Shown here piece by piece: positions 46,159 through 57,400 of a DNA stretch of 64,000 nt (positions are counted from its first letter, which is position 1; every line of letters starts with the position of its first letter). The stretch is taken from assembly GCF_030247185.1 (NCBI RefSeq), contig NC_080570.1:121832689-121896688 (forward strand), given 5' to 3'. The notes beneath the pieces are model-generated. The model did no database searches. It saw only the letters and a list, made by a program, of their open reading frames with translations, and was not told where the DNA came from. A program made the position numbers and the translations under genes. The stretch comes from Malaya genurostris (taxonomy: Eukaryota; Arthropoda; Insecta; Diptera; Culicidae).

Positions 46159-47139
46159 ATGGAAGCCGAAAGAAGGGAAAAAATTGTGCACAGTTATTTG
46201 GAAAATCCATTGTGGTCTGCATCTAGGCTAGCTAAACAACTGAAATTGCCCAGAAATACCGTATGGCGCGTTATCAAATGGTATAAGGAAACATTGACGA
46301 CGATTCGGAAGCCTCAAGCCAATCGTCGGAGTGGAACTGTCGACCGGAAACTGCGTGGTAAGATTTTAAAAACGATTACGAGGAATCCTAATCTGTCGGA
46401 CCGTGATTTGGTCAGAAAATTCGGTGCTGCCCATAGTACCGTGAGGAGAACTAGACTCCGGGAAGGAATCAAGTCGTATCGAGCTAGCAAACAGCCAAAT
46501 CGTACCATAAAACAGAATAGTGTGGTCAAAATTCGTGCTCGGAAACTATATGACCAGGTGCTGACTAAGTTCGACGGGTGTCTTCTGATGGACGATGTCA
46601 AGGCTGACTTCGGGCAAATCCCAGGTAAAAAATTTTACTTGGCAACAGCTCGGGGGGATGTTCCAGCCAAATTTAAATTTGTTTTTGCCGACAAATTAGC
46701 AAGAAAATTTATGATTTAGCAGGGCATTTGCAGCTGTGGCAAAAAAAACGAAAGTTTTCGTTACAAATAAGACAATGACATCGGAACTATGCCAAAAAGA
46801 GTGTCTCCAAAAACGAATTTTGCCGTTCATTCGATCCCACGACCATCCTGTAATGTTTTGGGAGGATTTGGCATGCTGTCATTACAGCAAAGTCGTTTAA
46901 GAATGGTATGCAGAGAAGGGGTCCGTTTTGTTCCGAGAAACCTTATCCCACCCAACTGCCCCCAGCTCCGCCCTATTGAGAAATACTGGGCAATCATGAA
47001 GAGGAGATTTAAGGGAAAGGTTGTCAAGGGCATCAATCAGATGACGACCTGGTGGAATAAGATAGCTAAAATGATGGACGAAAAATGGCCTAATGAGCCG
47101 TGTTACAGGAAAAAATCGAGAATTCCTTCGAAACCGTGA
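46159..47139 (+). pseudogene. Broken mariner-like transposase, ITmD37E type
   Basis: The first part (46159-46719, 186 codons) has an N-terminal helix-turn-helix region (SASRLAKQLKLPRNTVWRVI), a second one (SDRDLVRKFGAAHSTVRR), then LLMDDVKADFGQIPGKKFYL and TARGDVPAKFKFVFADK. MDD is the first catalytic aspartate region and seems to have lost a few residues. After a stop, the second part runs in shifted frames: WEDLACCHYS gives the second Asp (GAT 46865) and PQLRPIEKYWA the Glu (GAG 46978). Their spacing is 113 nt, one short of the 114 expected for D37E, which accounts for a frameshift. The C-terminal part has INQMTTWWNKIA. The family is known from mosquitoes; this copy is dead. Confidence 0.8.
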
Positions 47140-47154
47140 CGAATAATTTATCCT

Positions 47155-47515
47155 GCGAATCGTTCTGCATTCTTCCGGGAGTGCAGAATGGTGTCGCTTT
47201 TGTAAGATCTCTAAATCCTCTCGGGGGTTGGAGGTTTTATTAACAGCAGACTGTTCGGGACCTCGTAGAGGTTCAGAATTTAATTCTGCTTCCACTAAAT
47301 GTGATCCCCAGCAGATTGTTGAGCATCCCTTAGGGGTGCAGAATTTACTTCTGCTTTTATGTGTTTTTGTGTCGTCAATTTTTCCCATCCTCCTAGTCCA
47401 ACCCTTACCATTTCCTTTCAATCATTCCCTCTTATATATCAGGAAAATGATGCTAAAAACAAATTGATGGCAAGGCACGAATCTCCAAATATCAAGGGAA
47501 ACGTGCCATTTGAGC
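47155..47515 (-). mobile_element. Detached 5' region of a Juan-like LINE
   Basis: This is a close copy of about 42272-42690 (5' UTR and the first bases of ORF1) in the same orientation. It lacks about 55 nt (around 42357-42412 of the other copy). It begins abruptly next to the mariner-like relic. LINE fragments usually keep their 3' end, so an isolated 5' end points to a later deletion or rearrangement. Confidence 0.75.
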
Positions 47516-47529
47516 CAATTTGTTTGGAT

Positions 47530-48130
47530 TTCTGATTCCAGAGATGGCTGAACCGCTGTTCTCATACTTAGATTCAAATGAAAGATCCTCTGGCCTCATA
47601 CAATTTTCCTGAATTTCAATTTGAATCTGACTTCTGGTTTCGGAGTTACAAGAAAATATGTGAAAATCTATGAAAAAATGCTTACTCAATTTTCTCGGAT
47701 TTGCACAAGCTAAGAAGCAAATAAAAGGTCTTGAAATTCTTTAAAAAGTTTCTGAAATGTTGATCCAGATCCGGCTTCCGGAAAATTTTCATTTGCATCA
47801 GCATTTTTTCCCAAGCGATGTCGAAACGAGGTGCACATTTTGATGAAACTTACTGCTAAATTATTTTAGTTTGCTGAGCTTGTTAGTTAGTGAATATATA
47901 AAACTACTTTGGGACTACTAGTCCCCGGTTTCCGCTTCCGATAATAGTGAAGAAAAGCTCAAAAACGGAACTCTCTACGATTTCTCGTAACGGTTAAACC
48001 GATTTTCACGAATCATAATTCAAATTAAAGCTCTCATTGTCTAAAAATATAATGTGCAATTTCATCCAGATTCGAATTCCGGTTCCGAAATTATAGGGCG
48101 ATGAGTGCCAAATCATTTAAATCGTCATTC
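47530..48130. repeat. Diverged Family B modules
   Basis: The words 'agagatggctgaaccg', 'ttagattcaaatgaaag', 'cctgaatttca' and 'ttccggttccgaaattatagg' show old Family B modules, without the standard ends. Confidence 0.55.
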
Positions 48131-48293
48131 AAAATGACGATGCAAAACTAGTACGCGTCGGTACGTACAACTTTGATCCATTCGCCGTGTGTTTTGTTCA
48201 ATTTCGTATAGCGTGAATGGTTGTCACGTTTAAATCTATATTTTTCAGGCGCAAAGTATGTAAATTTAAAATTTTTTTATTAAATTTGTACCT

Positions 48294-48563
48294 ACTTGTT
48301 AGTGTTATTACAAAACGGTCGTCAAATGGTGAGATAACTAAGTCCTCACAAGTCCCTATCTCATGCCTCCCCGAGCGTCTATGATGACATTTGATCAATA
48401 GAACGGCGTCGACTGGGTGCTATCGCCTTCTGCGTTAGTAGCAGATGAGAGGGTGCGAAATGACATGTAGGTTGAAGCCCATCCTAAAATGCAGTGTTTA
48501 TCATAGTATATTACAACATATAATTCTGTTGTTTATTACATCATGTATTATTGTTATTATTTT

Positions 48564-48597
<34 letters not shown>

Positions 48598-48610
48598 TTT
48601 ATTATTATTA

Positions 48611-48649
<39 letters not shown>

Positions 48650-49925
48650 GATGAGCGTAACTTACATTACGACATCAACTGTTATATTGTATCATAGCAT
48701 ATTATTTCATATATTATCGTCTTACACTATTTTATGTTATTATATAACATGTTGTATGGTATTATACTGCATTGTATTATATCATATTATATTTTATTTT
48801 ATTATATTATATTATATTATAGGTTTTATTATGAGTACTACTACGTACCTCTGCGCAAAATATAAATTTGTTTTCCTTATAAGTTATCATTTTTAAAGTA
48901 ACTTTCAACTAAATATCAAGGTCATCACAAGGTGAGCTTGGTTCTCACTGGTTCCAGTTTCATGCCTACACGTGTGTCTGTGGTGACAAATGGTCTATGG
49001 AATGCGTTGATGGCAGAATGAGAGGATGAGAAATGACATATAAATTCAAGTAATATAATATCATAGCATATCGCAACATATCATTTTATTTATTCTATTA
49101 TTTATTATATAATTCATTGTACTATATTATATTGTTTTTTATTGTTATTTTCATAATTATATTTATTGTTATTATTATTAATTTGTCATCAATAATAATA
49201 ACATATATTATTTTTATAGATGTAGATATTATTATTGTTATTAGAAGAGAAATATTCTACTTCCTGCAGTATTGCGAAGATAGAAGAGCATAACTGACAC
49301 TCTACATTAACTGTTATTTTATATCATGTTTTGTAATATATTATATTATATTGTATGACATTGTATTATATTATAATTAATTAAAATATATTATAGTATA
49401 TTATGTTATATTATATTATTTTGTAATCTTTTATATCATTTTATGTTATATTAATTTCATTGTATTAATCAATATAAAACATTTTGCACGGGGGCGTAAA
49501 GAGGAGGGAGCATCAGGGCATCGGACGAATTGATGACTGGACGAGGGATTGTGGATAGCCAGCCCAAGTCACTTGAAGGAAACTTGTTTCCTTCTGAAGG
49601 TTTGACATGAGTCTGACGCGCCCTTCTCAAACAAACCATCAGGCGGGTTCAAGCATGTATAGCGATATGCTTCATCCATGCACTGGATATTATGGTTGGA
49701 AGAGCATCTTTTATTCCCGCGGAATACGAGTAAGTGACTCTACTTACGTATCCGCCCAACCCTTTTTGTTCGCTTTTCGGTAACAGCTTTAGTAAGAAGG
49801 TGAATGGATGAGTCATATCGGGGCTACTGTAAGTCTACCCGCATCCACTGGCAAGTCCTTGAACTGATGGTGGCTTCACTTCACATCACATCACATCACA
49901 TCACTTGTTAGTGTTATTACAAAAC
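48294..49925 (+). mobile_element. Non-coding retroposon with 23-bp target-site duplication
   Basis: A perfect 23-bp repeat (48294-48316 and 49903-49925, beginning ACTTGTTAGTG) brackets about 1.59 kb. The insert begins 'ggtcgtcaaatggtgagataac' and ends in a short (ACATC)n run, the simple-repeat tail some LINE groups use. It has no open frame with a reverse transcriptase. The first part is duplicated inside it: blocks at 48318-48490 and 48915-49055 share the order 'tcatgcct', 'tgatggca', 'gatgagagg', 'gaaatgacat'. Two AT-rich simple-sequence zones separate these blocks. It is probably a non-autonomous partner of a LINE. Confidence 0.7.
48545..48830 (+). repeat. (ATT)n microsatellite and AT-rich zone
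   Basis: An ATT trinucleotide tract covers about 48562-48648, followed by tata/tatt-rich sequence to about 48830. The isoleucine-rich and tyrosine-rich ORFs here are artefacts. Confidence 0.9.
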
Positions 49926-51020
49926 CACACGGAAAGATATCCGTTTAACACTGCTCATGAAACCATTTTAACTGCGCATAAAACCATGAGCAATAACTCT
50001 TCTCCCATGAAAATTATTCATGGTCCGAAAATGCGTTACTTGAGGTTTGTATTTCTTTCAAAGCTCGTAACTCCAATTTTCTACCCGGATATCACTTTGA
50101 ACCCTCTGCCTCAAGTGATGTGATAGATTGCTTAATAGATTAATGGTAAGGCAAAAAGCAGACATTGAAATGCAAGAATTACTGAAAATGTTTACTTGAT
50201 CCTGAAGCATATTAATAATCTGTATTGATATTTAATAATCGTGTTGTTTTACCCACCGGCTGATAGAGAATTGACAATATAAAGATAATGAACCGAAAAT
50301 TGACATCATAAGAGACTAAGCACGGCTACACTACGCTACGCTTAGATATAACAAGCTGTATTTTAAATAAGACGATTTTGCAAACGATGTTTTGAAAACA
50401 TGAAAGAAAAAACTACTCCGCGGTATTTGAAAGAATTCGACCTAGAGTTTCTTTTTAAGAGGTTTGATTTACAGGTGTTTTTTCATGTCGTTCGTTTAAG
50501 TGTTTAAATTCTGAAACACAAAATCAAAACTGGAGCAATGAACGCAAGTAAACACGTTATTTTAGGCGTCGTCGTTTTTCAAAAACATAATATTTTAATC
50601 ATTAATGATTCTGGTCAAAAGAAGTTCGTCGTTCTTTTCACTGTTTTGCTATTGAATTGTACATCATTTGAGACATTCGTTAAAATCACGTAACACGTAA
50701 AAAATACGGTCATCTCACCATTCCATTTAAATCATATTTGGAATCTTCATATTTTATAACATTACACCTGAATTTATGTTGCAGAAATTACCATCGTAGC
50801 AGAAACACGCCTGAAGTTATACCCATCAACGTCAAGTGCGTTACGTTTAAATTTCAGCGAAATTAATCCAAATGGATCATGATCTGAGAAGTCTTATTCA
50901 TGGTGTATTATCATAACATGAAAATATATTATTTTCTCTAAATCATGACTCGTTTTGCTCATTTCTAGAATCGGAATTCTGCCCGTACATGATAACGATG
51001 CTTTTTTCTATAAAAGTACA
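49926..51020. other. AT-rich DNA, nothing recognised
   Basis: A few short local repeats such as 'catgaaaccat' occur near 49955. There are no element ends and no coding sequence that I can support. Confidence 0.4.
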
Positions 51021-51023
51021 TTT

Positions 51024-51857
51024 ATTTCCTTTCTCATAGTGAAATTGGTCCGGAGAGCTAAGTGTTCTATATCATTCGACACAGTTCATCAAGCTGAGAA
51101 ATGTATGTGCCTGTGCGTGTATGTGTGTGTGAGTATGTGTCAAATAATGTCACTCATAAAATAAAAAATCATAGGTTGCTATTTTTTTTTTTTTTTTTTT
51201 TGTTTCAATTATAGAGGCTTTAACATTAATGTCATTCGCCTCTTCGGGCCAGAAAAACTTTCTGACCCTATGTGCGGGGTTGGGAAACGAACCCAGGCGG
51301 GCTGCGTGAAAGGCATCGACTTACCCATCACGCTATACCCGTCCCCCAAGGTTGCTATTGAATTTCACCGTCATTTAGAGCGACGTTGCAAAAAAGGACA
51401 AAATTCTTCTAGATTTGGCTTAAGACTGATTCAATTTGTGGGCTATATTAGTTACTTACTAAACGATCCGACTTCAGTTAAACTGGTTCCAAGTTTCCGG
51501 TCTCAGAAGTACCGGAAATAGTGATCAAAAAGTCTGAAACGAGACTCACTCAATTTTCACAGAGATGATTTGATCGATTTCCACAAACAGGCTCAAATGA
51601 AAGTTCCTATAAGTAAAGTTCCTGGGTAAAGTGTATTTAATCATTTAGTGCAACGATGCAAAATAAAAAAAAATCTTTTCAACTTGACATAACAGTTTAC
51701 AAATTGAAAAGATTATGTTAGTTTATACCCAAAGAAAGTTTTCATATTTTATTCGAGATTTAAAAAAAAACTCTTCGCAAAATCTTCTGGTTATATTTTT
51801 GAAAATATAAGTAATATGAGAAAGGCATCATTACACCACTAGGTGGATGAAAAATGT
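51024..51857 (+). mobile_element. Family B element interrupted by a SINE
   Basis: It starts 'cctttctcatagtgaaattgg', has a TG/TGTGAG run near 51115-51140, and ends 'atgagaaaggcatcattacacca' with 'aggtggatgaaaaatg'. The SINE at 51184-51348 splits it. Confidence 0.7.
51173..51359 (-). mobile_element. tRNA-derived SINE with 11-bp target-site duplication
   Basis: The element (51184-51348) lies on the minus strand. Its head carries Pol III promoter words: an A-box-like TAGCGTGATGG and a B box GGTTCGTTTCC. The body ends 'aagcctctataattgaaaca' and a poly-A tail (the T run 51184-51201 on the plus strand). AGGTTGCTATT flanks it on both sides (51173-51183 and 51349-51359). It belongs to the mosquito tRNA-related SINE type (Feilai-like or similar); the exact family is not certain. 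Confidence 0.85.
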
Positions 51858-52525
51858 TTTTTTAAATGTAATGAGTGAGTCTTCATGTTGAATTAAAGAT
51901 CATTTTTCGTATGAAGATGTGCGATTCGACGGAAAATTTACGAAACCTATATTGCATTCAATCAGACTGGCTCATGAAATCATTTTGTCACCACCGATTC
52001 TATGTGTGTCAATAAAAGATGATTACACCCGATTCGATATGAATGCTGTAATTGGTGAGATTGTTTTAATTTTTATTTCATGTGTTCGCTTTTCATGGTA
52101 AAAACCAAACTACTTAAACTATTAGAAGGAATAATAATTTATTTCGTAACCTAATTGGATTTTCTAAGCGGAAAAGTATTTGAAAATTCGTTAAGGTGAC
52201 CGTGGACAGAAGCCAAGGAAAATAAATGTAAAATATTGGTGAAAAAATACTTTCCCATATAGTAATAGTATTTGTGAGTAGAGAGGAATGAAATAATAAT
52301 ATTTGTGTGCTGAAAGGAATACAGGTGCAAGAAAAAAATGTATACATTGAAACTATTCAAAACACCTAGCAGAACAGAGTGGACTTATCTCATCTTCATG
52401 TTCATTCTGAATTTAACAAATTGCAATCATGTGACCAAAAGAACATAATGATTGTGCCAAAGAAGATAGTTTACTGTTTGCCCTCGCTTGGTTCTTGGCA
52501 TTTTGCTTACATTACAAAGTAAAAA
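51858..52525. other. AT-rich DNA, nothing recognised
   Basis: Overlapping ORFs (51919-52101 and antisense 52114-52360) have no recognisable domain. No element ends are seen before the Family A start at 52526. Confidence 0.4.
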
Positions 52526-53811
52526 GGCGGGTGGGTAATGTCAGAGACATAACTGGATGTCGTGAATACGAAAACAAATGACATGTTCCTTAACACTTCC
52601 GAATATCAATTAGTTGATCAATTGTATGAATTATGCAAGCATTCCCATTTTCCGCAAAAACAAAGAAGGCTTCACTTGATCTCGATTACTGTGAATTTCA
52701 CACAGCGAAAAGTGCAAAAATCTAACCAAACTGTTCTACATTTGCACTAAACTGAGGATATTTTCTTTCGATTTGCGAACAACACATCCTAATAGTTCTT
52801 CAGAAAACTTTTAGAGCCATTAGAACGGCTGATTTTGTCATGAAGACGACTTACTTTACTATGGGGTGCCTTTTCAAAATTTACCCTCTGAGAGAGTGAT
52901 AAGTTTTTGATCGTGAATATCTCTTGTTGTATCTAACGAATCAACATAATTTTTGCTACATGCCATCGGAAATATGATCACAATTTTATGATAAAATTTT
53001 CAGTTGTGTGACATAATCTCAAATAGTTCAAAATTAAACTTTTCTGAAATGTTTGGTATAAACGAGTATCAAAGAGGATAATTCATAAGGCGCGTTTGCC
53101 TTTCTCGTACTTTGAAAGCTCATAGCTCAGTGATCTGTGAAAGGATTTATATAATCTAACTACCAATAGAATCGAAATTTTTCAATTTAAACGTGTATAG
53201 CAAAAGCATCGAAGTATTTCAATAGTACACTATTGAAAAACCTGTCTCATTTGACCCATGTCAACACCAGCCAATCAGAACGCGTTCTAAGGAAGAGAAC
53301 AAAATATCTGCTGCAGTACAACAAATCGTCCGGGAAAAATGTTCCGAAAAGTGGTGAATATCGCAGTGAGTTCCTCAATTTGGTCCTTGTGAATGCTAGA
53401 AACGAATCCCTACAGCATATTGATAGTTTCTTTCAATAAATTATGCAAATCCGAAATGAAATAATCGACAATAAAATTCTGTATGCGGCTATTTTTATAG
53501 CCGTTAGGTCCGCCCATTAGTGAAAAAGCTACAAACGAAATCACATAAAAAGAAATCTCTTAACAAAAATTGAATCAGTTTGGATTCTATCGCCACTGCG
53601 AGCAGATGTGTTTTGTGTCGTCTGCACAGCTAGTTTCGCTTCCGACAAGAGCGATTACGTCACAGCTGCCAGTCATTTCGATGGATGAAAAAGCATCGTT
53701 GGCAAGCATTATAAAAAATCAGCCGTTCTAATGGCTCTAAAAGTTTTCTGAAGAACTATTAGGATGTGTTGTTCGCAAATCGAAAGAAAATATCCTCAGT
53801 TTAGTGCAAAT

Positions 53812-54474
53812 TTTTTTTTTATTCAACAATATAATATAATTTTTTAGGCACACTGCTTAAGCTCTAAGATGCCGGCTTTTTCTAATTTTAGTTAACGACT
53901 AACATAAAACTGTAATATTGGTGTTGAAATTGTCTATTCTCGAGAATCCAGCCTACAGCTGGCAATGCGCATTGGTTGATGAACTGAATATAGTGTGTGT
54001 CTTCCAGATGACGTTGGTAAATATTTATGCTGGCCGCATCCTTTGGTCCGTTTGGGTCCGCGGAAAACACCCCCAGGCTACGAAGACCCGGCGGGTGGCC
54101 CGCATGCTGGTCATCGATTGGAGCGGTCTTCTATTGGGGTTGATTGTTATGTTACGGAAGAGAATAAAAGAGACATAGACTAGTAAATATTGTAGAAAAA
54201 CGGGGTAAAAAGGGGATATGGGAACGAAATGCCTAGAAAACGACAGAGATCTAATTAGTTGACAACGAGATGGTGAAGAGACGGGGAAAGGGAGAACAGA
54301 AAAGTTAGTGACAACAAAAAGATCTAGTTAGTTCCAATGAAGATGGTGGACAGGACGAGGGGTCGATAGAATCGGGCGGATGTTAGTGTCGAACCTGCAG
54401 TTGGAGATTATTCTTAGCCATAGTTAAAATATCGTCGAGGAATGGGAGGAACTTTCTCTGCAAGATATAATAGA
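53812..54474 (-). other. 3' UTR and poly-A tail of the I-like LINE
   Basis: 663 bases follow the ORF2 stop and end with GAAT and nine A's, which also form an AATAAA signal. Short ORFs here on both strands are not genes. Confidence 0.8.
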
Positions 54475-57400
54475 TTACACTTGTATACGAATGTGTTTAA
54501 GGAATTGGTATATGAGAAGCATGTATGAACTATCCCGACTCGCCAACACATCCCGAACCGGAACCTCAGGCGGTCTACCTCGGGCCCTAAGGGATTCCAG
54601 TAGCTTCGACCTGGCGTCACGATACTCTACGCACGACCACACGACATGCTCGATGTCCTGATAACCGTCGCCACAGGTGCAGAGACCGCTCTCCACGATC
54701 CCGATACGCCGGAGATGTGCGTTGAATGTATAGTGATTTGACATGAGCCGCGACATCACACGAATGAAATCGCGACTCACGTTCATCCCCTTGAACCAAG
54801 GTTTCGTCGATACCTTAGGGATAATGGCGTGTAGCCATCGTCCCAGTTCGTCATTCGTCCATGAAGTTTGCCAACTTTCGAGAGTTTTCTGACGAGAAAT
54901 GCTGAAAAATTCATTGAAGCAGATTGGTCTTTCATAAATATCACCTTCTAATGCGCCCACTTTAGCCAATGAGTCTGCCTTTTCATTTCCCGGAATGGAA
55001 CAATGCGAAGGGACCCAGACTAACGATATTGAATAAGACCGTCCAGATAAAGTTCTCAAATGTTCCCGTATTTTCCCCAGGAAATATGGGGGATACTTTC
55101 CTGGCTTCATTGCCCGGAGAGCTTCTATTGAGCTTAGACTGTCCGTGACAATGAAGTAATGGTCTTTGGGCAAGGTTTCAATGATCTCGAGGGTGTACTG
55201 AATGGCAGCTAATTCTGCGACGTAAACTGAAGCCGGATCACTGAGTTTGTACGAAGCGGTGATGTTCTGATTGAAGATACCGAAGCCTGTGGACTCGTTG
55301 ATGTTTGATCCGTCAGTGTAAAACACTTTTTCACAGTTGACTGTTCTTAGTTTATTATAAAAAATATTAGGGGCCACTTGAGGGCGTATGTGATCCGGAA
55401 TTCCACGAATCTCTTCTCTCATGGATGTGTCGAAAAACACAGTAGAATCAGAAGTATCCAGGAAATGAGCACGGTTGGAAACAAACGAAGAAGGATTAAT
55501 ATTCTGAGCCATGTAATCAAAATATAAGGACATAAAACGGGTTTGAGAATTAAGCTCAACTAACCTTTCGAAGTTTTCAATCACCATCGGATTCAAGATA
55601 TCGCATCGGATAAGCAATCGGTATGAGAGATCCCAGAATCGATTTTTCAACGGTAAGACGCCCGCGAGCACTTCGAGACTCATCGTATGAGTCGATTGCA
55701 TGCAACCTAGGGCAATACGCAAACAACGATACTGAATTCTTTCCAGTTTAATGAAATGGGTGTTCGCGGCGGATCGGAAGCAGAAGCATCCATATTCCAT
55801 TACGGACAATATCGTTGTTTGGTAAAGCCTGATCAAGTCTCCTGGGTGGGCACCCCACCAAGTTCCGGTTATTGTGCGAAGAAAATTGATTCTCTGTTGG
55901 CATTTTTGTTTCAGATACCTAATGTGACATCCCCAGGTGCCTTTGGAGTCGAACCAGACCCCGAGATATTTGAATGTGAAGACCTGAGCTATGGTTTCAC
56001 CCCCTAGTTGAAGCTGTAGTTGTGCTGGTTCTCGCTTCCTTGAAAATACAACCAACTCAGTTTCCTCCGTAGAGAACTCGATACCCATTTGAAGAACCCA
56101 TATAGATAAGTTGGCAAGAGTATCTTGTAACGGCCCTTGCAGATCGCCAGCTTTGGGTCCTATAATAGACACAACGCTGTCGTCGGCAAGTTGTCTTAGC
56201 GTACAAGATGTATTGATACATTTATCGATGTCGTTTACGTAAAAATTGTATAAAAGGGGGCTTAAGCATGAGCCCTGAGGAAGACCCATGTAACTGAATC
56301 GTATTGTCGACAAATCACCATGCGCGAAATACATGTATTTCTCGGACAATAGATTGTACAAAAAGTTATTCAAAATTGGTGAAAGACCATGCTGATGCAA
56401 CTTCTCAGATAGGATGTTTATGGAAACTGAATCAAAAGCCCCCTTGATGTCTAGGAAAACTGACGCCATTTGTTCTTTACGAGCAAATGCCATTTGAATT
56501 TCGGTTGAGAGCAACGCAAGACAATCGTTCGTTCCTTTTCCTCTGCGGAAGCCGAATTGTGTATCTGAAAGTAAGCCATTAGTCTCGACCCAATTGTCTA
56601 GACGAAACAGAATCATTTTTTCGAACAATTTTCGGATACAGGAAAGCATAGCAATCGGCCGATACGAATTGTGATCGGAGGCTGGTTTCCCTGGTTTTTG
56701 AATGGCAATAACTCTTACTTGTCTCCAGTCATGTGGGACAATATTATCCTCAAGAAGCCTATTGAATAAATTCAATAAGCGCCTTTTGGCAGAGTCAGGT
56801 AAATTTTTCAACAAGTTGAATTTGATTTTGTCTAACCCCGGAGATTTATTGATACACGATAAAAGCGCAAGTGAGAACTCTACCATCGAAAACGGTATTT
56901 CGTTTGCATTTGACGTCGCGGCGCGGGAGATCCTCTGGTCCGGAGCAGAGTCTGGGCATACTTTTTTAGCGAAATCGAATATCCAGCGGTTAGAATATTC
57001 CTCGCTTTCGTTTGTGGTGTTTTTGTTGCGCATTCGTCGGGCTGTGTTCCAAAGAGTGCTCATCGATGTATCTTTTGTTAATCCGTCAACAAACCGGCGC
57101 CAGTAACCGCGTTTTTTTGCTTTAATTAAGTTCTTCATTTGCGTGCCTAACGTTGCGTAATTACGATAATTATCATGTGTTCCATTGGCTCTAAACTGTT
57201 TGAACGCGGAGGCTCTATCAGCGTTCAGTGATGAGCACTCTTTGTCCCACCACGGATTGGGAGGACGGATGTTAGTTTTCGCGCCAGGTACACGTTTCGT
57301 CTGAGCTTGAATCGCAGTATCGAGAATCAAGCCAGCCATAAACGTGTACTCTTCCTCCGGAGGAAGTTCTTGTGTTGTTTTGAGTTTCTCAGATATCGAA

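Noticed and set aside
53995..54183. Short ORFs in the 3' UTR of the I-like LINE
   Set aside because: They are opposite to the element and have no domains.
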